A program made the position numbers and the translations under genes. DNA of 64,000 bases from Vogesella urethralis (GTDB lineage Bacteria > Pseudomonadota > Gammaproteobacteria > Burkholderiales > Chromobacteriaceae): positions 114,814 through 178,813 of the forward strand of contig NZ_VMDW02000118.1 of assembly GCF_007644045.2 (NCBI RefSeq), given 5' to 3'. The notes below the pieces were generated by a model. The model was not told the origin of the DNA, ran no database searches, and worked only from the letters and a program-made list of their open reading frames with translations. Positions 23,485-32,997 of the stretch are shown in pieces (within the stretch, counting starts at the first letter, position 1; every line of letters starts with the position of its first letter).

Positions 23485-26058
23485 TCAAAGATGCAGGGCA
23501 GCGATCAGGTCGGCTTCCAGCGCCAGCAGGGTCTTGTCGTCCGGTATGCGCGGTGCGGACAGCAGGAAGGAGTCTTCCACGCGGCCGCCCAGCGTCATGA
23601 TCTTGGCCGAATCCACGCTCACCTGGTAGTCGGAGAGCACCTTGGCAATGCGTGCCAGCAGGCCGGGGTTGTCGCCGGCCACGATCGACAGCACGAAGTG
23701 CTTGCCCTTGTCGTCGGGGCGGATCAGCACTTGCGGCTTCACCGGGAAGTTCTTCTGGTGGCGGTTCAGCCGTCCTTTGGCTGGCAGGCTGATGGCGTCC
23801 TGCCGCTGCAGGGTGGCAGCCAGCTCGAACTCGATGAAATTGATCAGGTCACGGTAGTTGCCTTCGTGGTGCTCCGGCAGGAACACGTGGAAGGTATCCA
23901 GTGCGTAGCCGTGCCGCGTGGTGTAGATCTTGGCGTCGGCAATGCTGTAACCGTGGCGGCCGAGGAAGGCGCACAGACGGGCAAACAGGTCGGGCTGGTC
24001 CGGGGTGTAGACCAGTAGCTGCAAGCCCTCCTTGTCTTCCGATAGCCGGGCACGGACCACCGGTTCCTGGGTGTCGACCAGGCGCCCCAGCATGCGGGTG
24101 TGCCACGCGATTTCCTTGGCCTCGTGGCGCAGGAAGTACACGGTTTCCAGCTTTTGCCAGAACGTGCGCTCGGCCCCTTCCGGCATGATGTGCAGTCGCA
24201 TCAGGCGCAGGGCGGCCTGCTTGCGTTCTTCCAGTTCGGAGTCCACATCGATATGGCCACCACGCTTCAGGGCGCGCTGGGTAGCGTAGAACAGGTCTTC
24301 CAGCAGCTTGGCTTTCCAGGCGTTCCATACCTTGGGGCTGGTGCCGCGGATGTCGGCCACGGTCAGGATGTACAGCGCGGCCAGGCGGCGGTAGTTGCCC
24401 ACCAGTTCGGCAAAGTGCTGGATGGTGTCCGGGTCGTAGATGTCCTGCTTCTGTGCCACGCTGGACATGGTGAGGTGCTGCTGTACCAGCCACACCACCA
24501 GATCGCGGTCGTCGCTGTCGATGCCATGGCTTTCGCAGAACTGGGCGGCGTCCACCATGCCCAGTTCGGAGTGATCGCCACCACGGCCTTTGGCGATGTC
24601 GTGCAGCAAGCCGGCCACGTACAGTAACTCGGGGCGGTCGAACTCGTGGATCAGGCGCGACAGCAGCGGGTACTCGTGGTTGAAGGCCGGAATGGCAAAG
24701 CGGCGCAGATTACGCACCACCATCAGGATGTGCTCGTCCACGGTGTAAACGTGGAACAGGTCGTGCTGCATCTGGCCCATGATGCGGCCGAAAGCCGGCA
24801 GGTATTTGCCCAGTACGCCGTACAGGTTCATGCGGCGCAAGGTGCGCGTCAGGCCGCCGCCGGCGCGGAACAGCTGGATGAACAGCTCGCGGTTGGCCGG
24901 GTCGCGGCGGAAGCGGTCGTTGATCTGGCGGCGCGCGTGCCACAAACCGCGCAGCGTGCGCGGCGCCATGCCGCCCAGCTCATGCTGCTGCATGTGCAGG
25001 AAGGCGCGCAAAATGGTGGACGGTTCGCGCTCGAACACCTGGCTGTCGTAGATGCCCAGCAGGCCGTTCACGCTGTAGAAGTGCTGGTCCAGTTGCTGGG
25101 TGATGCGTGGTACGTCGCACAGCAGGCGCGCGCGCAGGTTGGGCAGCAAGATGCCGTTGAGCTGGCTGACGTTCTTTGCCGATTTATAGAAGCGCTGCAT
25201 CAGCTGTTCGCTGGCGCGCTTGGCCTTGTCGTCGCTCAGGCCGTTCATGGTGGCCACTTGCTGCTGCAGGTCGAAAATCAGCCGGTCTTCGCGGCGGCGC
25301 GCTGCCAGGTGCAGGTCGATGCGGATCTGCTCCAGTTGCCGCTCGCTGTAATGGATCAGGCGTGCCTCGGAGGCGGTAAGAATCTCGTTGGCCGCCAGAC
25401 TGTCCCAGTTCTGGCCCAGGCCAATGGCCTTGCTGATCCACAGGATGGTGTGCAGGTCGCGCAGGCCGCCCGGGCTTTCTTTGACGTTGGGTTCCAGGTT
25501 GCTGGTGACGCCGAAGTGCTTGTTGTGCCGCTGTTGCTGTTCCAGCAGCTTGCCTTCCAGGAAGCGTAACGGGTCGCGGTGTTTCTCCACAGCCTGGTTC
25601 AGCTGGTGATACAGCGTGATGTTGCCGGCCAGCAGGCGGTTTTCCAGCAGCGTGGTTTCTACCGTGATGTCCTGGCGCGCTTCGCTCAGGCACTCGTTGA
25701 TGGTGCGAACGCTGTGGCCCACTTCCAGCCCGATGTCCCACATCACCCCGATGAAGTTCTCCACCACGCCGGACAGGTTGTGCGAGGTGGCTTCCGGCAG
25801 CAACAGCAGCAGGTCGATATCGGAGTGCGGAAACAGTTGGCCGCGACCGTAGCCGCCAACGGCCAGCAGCGCCGCGCGCTGCCCCAAGCCCAGGATTTCC
25901 CACACCGAGCGGATGGTGCTGTCAACCAGCTGGCCATGCTTGATCAGGTACTGACGGGCATTGCGGTTGCTGCGGTACTCCTGCGCCAGGGCCTCGCGGC
26001 CCTGTTGCAGGGTTTGCCGCCAGCGTCGGGTGAGCTGGGTCTGGTCGTTGGCTGTCAT
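23485..26058 (-). CDS. glnD: [Protein-PII] uridylyltransferase / uridylyl-removing enzyme
   Basis: 857 residues, the usual length. It senses glutamine and (de)uridylylates PII, the top of the nitrogen cascade. Domains in order: nucleotidyltransferase with GGYGRGQLFPHSDIDLLLL (about residues 67-85, cited motif G-G and DxD), central HD domain with LLHDIAKGRGGDHSELG (about residue 463) and two C-terminal ACT domains (QLLVYTPDQPDLFARLCAFL and FVLSIVAGDNPGLLARIAKV) that bind glutamine. The start ATG 26058 overlaps the lptG stop (ATGA); the longer frame to 26205 lies inside lptG. Confidence 0.95.
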   Translation of the reverse strand: MTANDQTQLTRRWRQTLQQGREALAQEYRSNRNARQYLIKHGQLVDSTIRSVWEILGLGQRAALLAVGGYGRGQLFPHSDIDLLLLLPEATSHNLSGVVENFIGVMWDIGLEVGHSVRTINECLSEARQDITVETTLLENRLLAGNITLYHQLNQAVEKHRDPLRFLEGKLLEQQQRHNKHFGVTSNLEPNVKESPGGLRDLHTILWISKAIGLGQNWDSLAANEILTASEARLIHYSERQLEQIRIDLHLAARRREDRLIFDLQQQVATMNGLSDDKAKRASEQLMQRFYKSAKNVSQLNGILLPNLRARLLCDVPRITQQLDQHFYSVNGLLGIYDSQVFEREPSTILRAFLHMQQHELGGMAPRTLRGLWHARRQINDRFRRDPANRELFIQLFRAGGGLTRTLRRMNLYGVLGKYLPAFGRIMGQMQHDLFHVYTVDEHILMVVRNLRRFAIPAFNHEYPLLSRLIHEFDRPELLYVAGLLHDIAKGRGGDHSELGMVDAAQFCESHGIDSDDRDLVVWLVQQHLTMSSVAQKQDIYDPDTIQHFAELVGNYRRLAALYILTVADIRGTSPKVWNAWKAKLLEDLFYATQRALKRGGHIDVDSELEERKQAALRLMRLHIMPEGAERTFWQKLETVYFLRHEAKEIAWHTRMLGRLVDTQEPVVRARLSEDKEGLQLLVYTPDQPDLFARLCAFLGRHGYSIADAKIYTTRHGYALDTFHVFLPEHHEGNYRDLINFIEFELAATLQRQDAISLPAKGRLNRHQKNFPVKPQVLIRPDDKGKHFVLSIVAGDNPGLLARIAKVLSDYQVSVDSAKIMTLGGRVEDSFLLSAPRIPDDKTLLALEADLIAALHL

Positions 26059-27131
26059 CGTCTTTCCTGTCGGGCGATTGCGGTCAGTCCTGCCAGCAGG
26101 AATAGCAGCGTGGGCAGGGTGGCGGACACGATGGGATTCCAGTTGTACAACAAGCCCAGATGGCCGAACAGACGGTTGCTGAAGTGGAAGGCAATGCCCA
26201 GGCAAATGCCGGCAAACAGCTTGATGCCCAGATCATTGTGGCGGCCGGAAACAGGCGTGAATGCCAGTGCCACCATCACCATCGAAATACAGGCCAACGG
26301 GTAGAACAGCTTGCCCCACAGGGCAATTTCGTAGCGCTGTGTCTTCTGATTATTGTTATGCAGGTGTTCGATATATGTCATCAGGTCCATGGCAGACATC
26401 TGCTCGGGTACCACCAGCAGCACCGACAGGATGTCGGGCTGGATGACGGACTGCCATACCTGTTCCGGCAAGCGTTGTACCTTGATGCGGTCTGGCAGGA
26501 TCTCCGACTGCCGCACGCCGCTGAGCAGCCAGCTCTTGCTGGCAGGCTGGTACTGGGCGCGCTCGGCGTGGCGGCTCATCACCAAACGGTAGTCCTGGTC
26601 GTAGGTGTAGATGCGGATACCCAGCAGCGTGCTGTCTGGCAGCATTTCGCCCACATTGATGAAGTTGTTGTCATCCTTGACCCACAGGCCGGAGCGGAAT
26701 TCCTGCGCCACCAGCGAGTGGGTGGCTTGCAGTTTGATGCGCTCGGCATTTTTCTCTGCCAGTGGTGCGGCAAACTCGCCCAGCAGCAGTGCACTGATGG
26801 CCATGATGACGCCGAACAGCAGCTTGATGCGGGCAATCTGGCCCAGTGATACGCCTGCAGTACGAATGGCAGTGTATTCCGAGGTGCTGGATAGCTGCGA
26901 CATGGCGACCATGGCGCCAATCAGTACTGCCAGCGGCATCAGCTCGTAGGCGTGGCCCGGTGCCTGCAGCAGGGTATAGATCAGCAGGGTGCCAGAATCG
27001 AAACTGCCTTTGCCGACGTTGGGTAGCTCGCGGATGGCGTCAAAAAAACCGTACAGGCCCAGCAGGCAGGCCAGGGTGAACAAGGTAGTGCTGGTAAAGC
27101 GGCCCAGCAGGTACTGGCGCAGCATGCTCAT
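26055..27131 (-). CDS. lptG: LPS export ABC transporter permease LptG
   Basis: 358 residues, YjgP/YjgQ family: membrane segments near the N-terminus (three) and C-terminus (three) with a periplasmic beta-jellyroll between (about residues 120-265). It begins MLRQYLLGRFTSTTLFTLAC, and IRELPNVGKGSF is typical of LptG. With LptF and LptB it extracts lipopolysaccharide from the inner membrane. Its ATG overlaps the lptF stop by 4 bp, and its stop overlaps glnD. Confidence 0.92.
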   Translation of the reverse strand: MSMLRQYLLGRFTSTTLFTLACLLGLYGFFDAIRELPNVGKGSFDSGTLLIYTLLQAPGHAYELMPLAVLIGAMVAMSQLSSTSEYTAIRTAGVSLGQIARIKLLFGVIMAISALLLGEFAAPLAEKNAERIKLQATHSLVAQEFRSGLWVKDDNNFINVGEMLPDSTLLGIRIYTYDQDYRLVMSRHAERAQYQPASKSWLLSGVRQSEILPDRIKVQRLPEQVWQSVIQPDILSVLLVVPEQMSAMDLMTYIEHLHNNNQKTQRYEIALWGKLFYPLACISMVMVALAFTPVSGRHNDLGIKLFAGICLGIAFHFSNRLFGHLGLLYNWNPIVSATLPTLLFLLAGLTAIARQERR

Positions 27132-28237
27132 GCGGATTTCCTCCGCAGCAGTCGTTTCATACGGGTAAGCCAGGGTTCGGCAGGTCGGTTGCGATAAAAA
27201 AGCAGGGCAATGGCCAGCGCCAGCATTACCAGGTGGGCAGGCAGAATGGCCAGCGCGCTGCCCAGCTTGCCGCTGCCGATGCCGTCACGCAGCAGCCACA
27301 GCAGGTTCTGGTACAGCAGGTAGGCGCCCAGGGCAAAGACCAGGTTGTAAGCGTGTCCGGCGCGCGGGTTGTAGTAGCTGAGAGGAATGGCCATCAGCGC
27401 AAGTATCAGCGCGCTCAGCGGCAGCGACAGCCGCCAGGCCAGTTCGGCTTTGTCGGCCGGCAAGTCGCTGCCCAGCAGCGCCAGGGTTGGCCGCGTTTCG
27501 CTATTGATTTCCGGCTGTACCAGGCGCGCCACTTCGCTGATCTTGAGCGAGTAACGTTCGAATTCGGCCACTTCAAACGCGCCGGAGCCCGGCTCGCCGG
27601 TATAGCGACGACCGTTCTTCAGTACCAGCATGCGGTTGCCGTCCTTGTCAGTACTGAGCTGGCCTTCCTTGGCAAAAATGGACGATACCTCGCCCTGGCG
27701 GATGGTTTGCACGAACACGTTGCGGGTGGCGCCACTCAGCGGTGAGTAGCTTTCGATAAAGTAGACGCGGTCACTGCTGCGCGACTCCTTGAACACGCCG
27801 GGTGCCAGCGCGGTCATCTCTTCACGCTGTTTCAGGGTCTCGGCGTATTCCTTGCTGCGTTGTACCGCCCACGGTTCCACCACCGTGGTGCCGACGGCAA
27901 TCAGCAGCGATAGCGGCAGGGCAAAACGTAAAACCGGGCTTACCCAATCGGACAGCGATTTGCCACTGGCCATCCAGACAGCCATTTCATGCTCGCGCCA
28001 CATGCGGGTAAGGGTGACAATAACGCTGACGAAGATGGTGAGGATCATCAGCACCGGAAAGAAGCCAATCGACCAGAAGCCGATCATGGCGAACACCGCG
28101 TCGCTGGCGATGCGCCCCTGGGCAGCACGGCCAAGCAGGTTGATGGTCTGTGTGCTGAGCAGGATGGCGAACAAAATGAAAAATACCCCGATACTGGTGT
28201 AGCTCAGCTCGCGGGTAAGGCTTTTTTGAAAAAGCAT
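27128..28237 (-). CDS. lptF: LPS export ABC transporter permease LptF
   Basis: 369 residues, starting MLFQKSLTRELSYTSIGVFFIL, with the LptF-type AVWMASGKSLSDWVSPVLRF coupling-helix region (about residues 86-105), a periplasmic jellyroll and three final membrane helices (SALILALMAIPLSYYNPRAG). It is the partner of LptG in LPS extraction. It is the first gene of the lptF-lptG-glnD unit and divergent from pepA, sharing a 168-bp control region. The upstream in-frame Met at 28267 has no family support. Confidence 0.93.
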   Translation of the reverse strand: MLFQKSLTRELSYTSIGVFFILFAILLSTQTINLLGRAAQGRIASDAVFAMIGFWSIGFFPVLMILTIFVSVIVTLTRMWREHEMAVWMASGKSLSDWVSPVLRFALPLSLLIAVGTTVVEPWAVQRSKEYAETLKQREEMTALAPGVFKESRSSDRVYFIESYSPLSGATRNVFVQTIRQGEVSSIFAKEGQLSTDKDGNRMLVLKNGRRYTGEPGSGAFEVAEFERYSLKISEVARLVQPEINSETRPTLALLGSDLPADKAELAWRLSLPLSALILALMAIPLSYYNPRAGHAYNLVFALGAYLLYQNLLWLLRDGIGSGKLGSALAILPAHLVMLALAIALLFYRNRPAEPWLTRMKRLLRRKSA

Positions 28238-28405
28238 AAAACAGGCCCGTTTTTGACAATTCGTCAAAAGGATAGTGATAATTGGAAAGGTTAACCTGAA
28301 TGGTTGTCGGCCAGAAAATCAAGGCTTGCCGGCCGTTTGCCGGTGGGCCAAAAGCCTGCCGGGTAATCTGTCTTGAAGTAGCAAACACACATGGTGGAGC
28401 GTTTC

Positions 28406-29968
28406 ATGGAGTTTAACATTAAAAGCGGAAGCCCGGAAAAACAGCGCGTCGCCTGCGTTGTGGTCGGGGTGTACGAAACCCGCAAGCTGTCTTTTGCTGC
28501 CGACCTGCTCGACCGCATCTCGAACGGTTTCATTACCGATGTTCTCAAGCGCGGCGATATGGACGGCAAGCTGGGCACCACCCTCGTTCTCCATTCGGTA
28601 CCGCATACCCTGTGTGATCGCGTGATGCTGGTGGGGCTGGGCAAGGAACGTGACTTCCGTGCCAAGGAATACCGCGAAGCCATTCGCGCGTCGGTCAAGG
28701 CGCTGTCGGCAACCCAGTCCAACGAAGTGGTCAGCTATCTGTCCGAACTGCACGTGAAAAAGCACGACGTGGAATGGATGGTAGAGCAAGCCACCGTGGT
28801 TACCCTGGACGCACTGTACCGTTTCGACAAATTCAAGTCGCGCCAGGACGATGTGCGCGAGCCGCGCAAGATGACGCTGGCCGTGCCGCGTCGCAGCGAC
28901 CTGACCGATGGCGAGCGCGGCTTGCTGCGCGGCCAGGCCATCGCTGCCGGCATGAAGCTGGCCAAAGATCTGGCCAACGCTCCGGGTAACGTGTGCACGC
29001 CGAGCTATCTGGCGGAGGCCGCCCGCGACATGGCGCTGGCGTTTGGTGCCGAGGCCGAAGTGATGGGCCCGCAGCAGCTGGATGAACTGAAAATGCACTC
29101 TTTCTTGTCCGTGGCCAAAGGCAGCGACGAGGAAGCCCGCTTTGTGGTGCTGAAGCACTTTGGCGCCAAAGACAAGAATGATCGTCCCATCGTGCTGGTG
29201 GGCAAAGGCCTTACCTTCGACTCCGGCGGCATTTCGCTGAAACCGGGCGAGGGCATGGACGAGATGAAGTACGACATGGGCGGTGCCGCTGCCGTACTCG
29301 GTGCCTTCCGTGCCGCCGTGGAAATGAAGCTGCCGCTGAACCTGATCTGCGTGGTGGCCACCTGCGAGAATATGCCGTCCGGTCGCGCGCTGAAGCCGGG
29401 TGATATCGTTACCTCCATGTCCGGCCAGACCATCGAAGTCCTGAATACCGACGCCGAAGGCCGCCTGGTACTGTGCGACGCGCTGACGTACGTCGAGCGC
29501 TTTAATCCCGCCACCGTGGTAGACGTTGCCACATTGACCGGCGCTTGCGTCGTGGCACTGGGCCACATCGCTACCGGCCTGTACAGCAACCAGGACGGCC
29601 TGGCCAAGGAGCTGTGGGCTGCCGGTGAAGAGGTAGGCGACCGTGCCTGGCATATGCCGCTGTGGGACGAGTACCAGGAACTGCTGAAGAGCCCGTTTGC
29701 CGACATGGCCAACATCGGTGGTCGTGCCGGTGGCAGCGTGAGCGCCGCCTGCTTCCTGTCGCGCTTTGCCAAAGCCTACGACTGGGCGCATCTGGACATC
29801 GCCGGAACTGCCTGGCGTGGTGGCAAGGACAAGGGCGCTACCGGTCGCCCGGTGCCGATGCTGGTGCAGTTCCTGCAAGACCGTGCCGACATCGCGCTGG
29901 GCAATGTCGTGCGCCGTGGCCGTCCGCGTCGTGAAGTGGTGGAAACCGTCGACGATGACGCGGATTGA
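28406..29968 (+). CDS. pepA: Cytosol (leucyl) aminopeptidase
   Basis: 520 residues. M17-family two-zinc aminopeptidase with the signature NTDAEGRL (about residue 349) and the metal and catalytic region VGKGLTFDSGGISLKPGEGM (about residues 268-287). It removes N-terminal residues from peptides; E. coli PepA also acts as a DNA-binding architectural protein in Xer recombination. ATG 28406 has GGAG seven bases upstream; an ATG at 28391 would add five residues. The 3' end overlaps holC by 14 bp, a conserved proteobacterial pairing. Confidence 0.94.
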   Translation: MEFNIKSGSPEKQRVACVVVGVYETRKLSFAADLLDRISNGFITDVLKRGDMDGKLGTTLVLHSVPHTLCDRVMLVGLGKERDFRAKEYREAIRASVKALSATQSNEVVSYLSELHVKKHDVEWMVEQATVVTLDALYRFDKFKSRQDDVREPRKMTLAVPRRSDLTDGERGLLRGQAIAAGMKLAKDLANAPGNVCTPSYLAEAARDMALAFGAEAEVMGPQQLDELKMHSFLSVAKGSDEEARFVVLKHFGAKDKNDRPIVLVGKGLTFDSGGISLKPGEGMDEMKYDMGGAAAVLGAFRAAVEMKLPLNLICVVATCENMPSGRALKPGDIVTSMSGQTIEVLNTDAEGRLVLCDALTYVERFNPATVVDVATLTGACVVALGHIATGLYSNQDGLAKELWAAGEEVGDRAWHMPLWDEYQELLKSPFADMANIGGRAGGSVSAACFLSRFAKAYDWAHLDIAGTAWRGGKDKGATGRPVPMLVQFLQDRADIALGNVVRRGRPRREVVETVDDDAD

Positions 29969-30380
29969 TTTTTATACCGGCGTGGCCAACGGGCAGGCAT
30001 TTGCCTGCCGGGCAGCCCAGACGGTGTATCGCAAGGAAGAACGGCTGCTGGTCGTTCTTCCTGATGACCAGGCGCTCCAGGCTTTCAGCCGGGCGCTTTG
30101 GTCATTTGGCGATACCAGCTTTCTGGCCCACAGCCGCTGGGACGCCGAAGAGGCTGCCCAGTCACGCATCTGGTTGTCTACACACTTTGACGTACCGGCC
30201 GGCCCCACGGTACTGTTGAATCTGGGCGAGGCGCAGCCGGGAGACCCGGCCCGTTTTGCCCGCATACTGGAAGTGGTCAGCCAGGACGAGGCCTCCAAGG
30301 CCGTGGCGCGACAGCGCTACCGCCGCTACCTCGACCTCGGCTTCGAAATTCAACATCACGACATGAGTGATGCCGCATGA
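29955..30380 (+). CDS. holC: DNA polymerase III chi subunit
   Basis: 141 residues, starting MTRIDFYTGV with the family pattern FACRAAQTVYRKEERLLVVLPD (about residues 17-38), LWSFGDTSFLAHSR and PTVLLNLGEAQP. Chi links the clamp loader to SSB. It overlaps pepA upstream (14 bp) and the acidic-protein gene downstream (ATGA). Confidence 0.92.
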   Translation: MTRIDFYTGVANGQAFACRAAQTVYRKEERLLVVLPDDQALQAFSRALWSFGDTSFLAHSRWDAEEAAQSRIWLSTHFDVPAGPTVLLNLGEAQPGDPARFARILEVVSQDEASKAVARQRYRRYLDLGFEIQHHDMSDAA

Positions 30381-32386
30381 CAAACCCATCCCCCGACAAT
30401 GCCTGGAATGCACTGGACCTGCCGGTGCTCACCGATGTGGTAGAGGTTGAAGCCCCTGCCACGGAGGTGCCGGTTTACGACTTTACCGCCGAACTCGACG
30501 CCCTTGCCCAGGCTGTGCCTGCCGACGAGGTGCCCGAGTTGACCCTGCCGCCAGAGTTGACGCTGGACGAGGTGCTGGGTGACGAGACGGAACTGGACGG
30601 CGACGGTGTGACCACCAGCCAGTTGATCGAGCGGCTGCCCTCCCTGGATCTGGAAGTGGATTTGCCGGCAGAGCTTTCGCTTGACGATGTATTGCCCGGG
30701 CTGGAGCCATTGCGCCGCGATGACGCCCCGGTGCCAGAGGCCGACTTCGCTTTCTCGCTGGAAGAAGAAACGCCGGCACCTGCTGCCGCAGACGGGCTCA
30801 GCGCCTTGTTTGCCCGTGCCAGCTTCGAACCCCTACCGGCTGTTGCCGCTGCCACGGAACTGAGCGTGCCCCTGGCCGAGCAGGCCAGCGTGGATAGCCT
30901 GGCCGCGCAGCTGGATGATTTTGACGTGGCCGCCGACATGCCCGAGCTGCCTGGCGATGCGTTTCTTAGCAAAGCAGACGAGCAGGCGCCGCTGGCCGAA
31001 GTGTTTGCCGCCGATTCGCGCGATGACGAATGGGCTGGCACTTGGGAGCCGCCGCAAACGGTCGAGCCGCCGCTGTTGAGCGCCGATGACCTGGAACAGC
31101 CGCCGGTAGCGGCCTGGGAGACAGCTGCCGAGAGCGCGCCGCCCCCTTTGCTGCCAACAGACGCGCCGCAGCCTGCGCCGCTGGTGGTGGATGCCGGCGA
31201 TGAGTACCTGCTGGCAGTGCCTGAGCTGGTCGATGCAACGGCTACCGCACAGCCGGTCGAGGCACCGGATGCCGATCTGCTGCCGTGGGAAAGCAAGACG
31301 CTTGAGCCTGTTGCCAGTGCGGCCAACCTTTCCCTGTCTGTCGATGACATCCTGGCCAGCCTGCAGGCGCCGCCGGTGGCGGTGGAGGCTGCCAGCGCAG
31401 ACCCGGCGCCAGTAGACGACCCCGGTTTGCCGCCGGCAGAAGCCTGGCTGGACCCGCTGGCGGTTGACACCCCGGTAGATACCGCCCCGGAAAACAGTGC
31501 CATTACCCAAGAGGCAGTCAGCCCGTCACCGCTGCTGACGCTCTGGGCAAGTGAGACCGCGGCCGTTGCTGAAGCGGTAGACGCTGCGCCCGACATGCCG
31601 CTGCTTGCTCCGGCTGACGAGCCGGCGGTGCCGGTGATCGAAAACCTGGCCAGCGCACCGTTGCAGGCCATCTCGCTGGATAGCCTGCCCACCGGCGTGC
31701 TGGGGGGCGGCTTGGGTTTGGCTGCCGCCGCAGCCGCGAGCCCGGCTGCGGCGCTGGGTCAGCCGGCGGCCACCCTGCCAGGCGGAGGCGATTGGCAGCC
31801 GCGCCCGGCGTTTGACGCCGGCGACAAGGAAGTGGAGCTGGCTTGGGCGCGCGATCTGGGCGCGGAGCCACCGCTGGATCTGGACGAATTGCCGCCGGCC
31901 CAGACCGAGCCGGTAGCGCAGCCGGTGATTGCCGAGGTAATTCGCGTGCGACGCACGCATTCTCAGCCCGAGCCGATACCTGCCGCTGTGGATGCGGCAC
32001 CGCCGGCCAGCCCGCTGGTCGCCGCCGCCTCAACTGCCGCCGTAACGTTGGCCGCAGCGCTGCCAGCGGACGATATTCACATCGAAGCGGTTAGCGAAGC
32101 CTTGCCACTGGCCGTGCCGGCCGCCGCTATGGCGCCAACTGCTGCACCGGGCCTGGATGAGGAAGCGCTGATCGACGCGCTGTACGCACGCGTGCTGCCG
32201 CGCATGAAGGTGGAGCTCACGCTGTGGATGCAGGATGCTTTGGAGCAGCAAGCCAAGCAGCTGATGGCCGGGGTGATGAAGCAGCTAAAAGAAGACTTTG
32301 ACATGATGCTGGCCGAGTCGCTGCGCAGTTCGCTGCGCGAGGCGCTGGATGAAGCGGCCAGCAAGCAGGAGCCAAAACATGAGTGA
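30377..32386 (+). CDS. Large acidic Ala/Pro-rich, mostly disordered protein
   Basis: 669 residues. The first ~570 are low-complexity, rich in Ala, Pro, Glu and Asp with few basic residues, and contain repeated short LxLDDxL/LDEVL-like stretches (LTLDEVLGDE, LSLDDVLPGL, LSVDDILASL). The last ~90 residues are a probable helical or coiled-coil segment (LYARVLPRMKVELTLWMQDA onward, to EALDEAAS). I do not know its function. Beta-proteobacterial holC loci often carry such a weakly conserved acidic protein (compare DUF2486), an analogy rather than a verified match. It overlaps holC (4 bp) and pduO (8 bp). The repeated LDD motifs could be short interaction modules. Confidence 0.75.
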   Translation: MTNPSPDNAWNALDLPVLTDVVEVEAPATEVPVYDFTAELDALAQAVPADEVPELTLPPELTLDEVLGDETELDGDGVTTSQLIERLPSLDLEVDLPAELSLDDVLPGLEPLRRDDAPVPEADFAFSLEEETPAPAAADGLSALFARASFEPLPAVAAATELSVPLAEQASVDSLAAQLDDFDVAADMPELPGDAFLSKADEQAPLAEVFAADSRDDEWAGTWEPPQTVEPPLLSADDLEQPPVAAWETAAESAPPPLLPTDAPQPAPLVVDAGDEYLLAVPELVDATATAQPVEAPDADLLPWESKTLEPVASAANLSLSVDDILASLQAPPVAVEAASADPAPVDDPGLPPAEAWLDPLAVDTPVDTAPENSAITQEAVSPSPLLTLWASETAAVAEAVDAAPDMPLLAPADEPAVPVIENLASAPLQAISLDSLPTGVLGGGLGLAAAAAASPAAALGQPAATLPGGGDWQPRPAFDAGDKEVELAWARDLGAEPPLDLDELPPAQTEPVAQPVIAEVIRVRRTHSQPEPIPAAVDAAPPASPLVAAASTAAVTLAAALPADDIHIEAVSEALPLAVPAAAMAPTAAPGLDEEALIDALYARVLPRMKVELTLWMQDALEQQAKQLMAGVMKQLKEDFDMMLAESLRSSLREALDEAASKQEPKHE

Positions 32387-32939
32387 CCGTTTGTCCAGCA
32401 TCATTACCCGCAGCGGCGATGAGGGGAGTACCGGCCTTGGCGACGGCAGTCGCGTGTCCAAGAATGCCGACCGTATCCATGCCTTGGGCGACGTGGACGA
32501 GTTGAATACCATCATCGGCTTGTTGCGTTGCGAAACGTTACCGCAAGCGGTGGATGCTTTTCTGGCCGAGGTGCAGCACGACCTGTTCGATCTGGGTTCC
32601 GAGTTGGCCGTGCCCGGTTACCAGGCCTTGCAGGCCGCCCAGCTCGGCATGCTGGAGCAGCAGGCTGCGGTGTGGAACGAGGCGCTGACGCCGCTGAAGG
32701 AGTTCATCCTGCCGGGAGGCTGCCGCGCCGCAGCCGTCGCGCACCAAGCGCGGGCCGTTTGCCGCCGTGCCGAACGCAGCGTGGTGGCCTTGGGGCTGTT
32801 TGAGCCGATGCCACCGCTGCCGCGCCAGTATCTCAACCGGTTATCTGACGTGTTGTTTATCCTGAGCCGCCACCTGAATGTGGCTGCCGGTGTGCCGGAT
32901 GTCTTGTGGCAGCCGCGGCGCGTGCCGGCGGCGCAGTAA
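32379..32939 (+). CDS. Cob(I)yrinic acid a,c-diamide adenosyltransferase, PduO type
   Basis: 186 residues. ATP-binding N-terminus ITRSGDEGSTGLGDGSRVSK (about residues 8-27), the substrate and ATP motif RRAERSVVAL (about residue 131) and the terminal YLNRLSDVLFILSRHLN signature are all present. It adenosylates corrinoids to make adenosylcobalamin, so the cell uses or salvages B12. It is cotranscribed with holC and the acidic-protein gene (8-bp overlap), followed by a strong terminator. Confidence 0.92.
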   Translation: MSDRLSSIITRSGDEGSTGLGDGSRVSKNADRIHALGDVDELNTIIGLLRCETLPQAVDAFLAEVQHDLFDLGSELAVPGYQALQAAQLGMLEQQAAVWNEALTPLKEFILPGGCRAAAVAHQARAVCRRAERSVVALGLFEPMPPLPRQYLNRLSDVLFILSRHLNVAAGVPDVLWQPRRVPAAQ

Positions 32940-32957
32940 GCCTGCCGCCCGTTGCAC

Positions 32958-32986
32958 AAAAAAACGGCCCTTGCGGGCCGTTTTTT
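32958..32986. terminator. Bidirectional terminator after pduO-type gene
   Basis: A-tract, CGGCCC, loop TTGC, GGGCCG, T6. It also serves the convergent REC-EAL gene. Confidence 0.93.
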
Positions 32987-32997
32987 CTTGTCTGCGT

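Noticed and set aside
28319..29878. 519-codon minus-strand frame opposite pepA
   Set aside because: Antisense shadow of a clear aminopeptidase.
30475..31692. Ser-rich 405-codon minus-strand frame opposite the acidic protein
   Set aside because: The composition mirrors the acidic Ala/Pro-rich plus-strand gene, which has the operon context and start; the minus frame has none.
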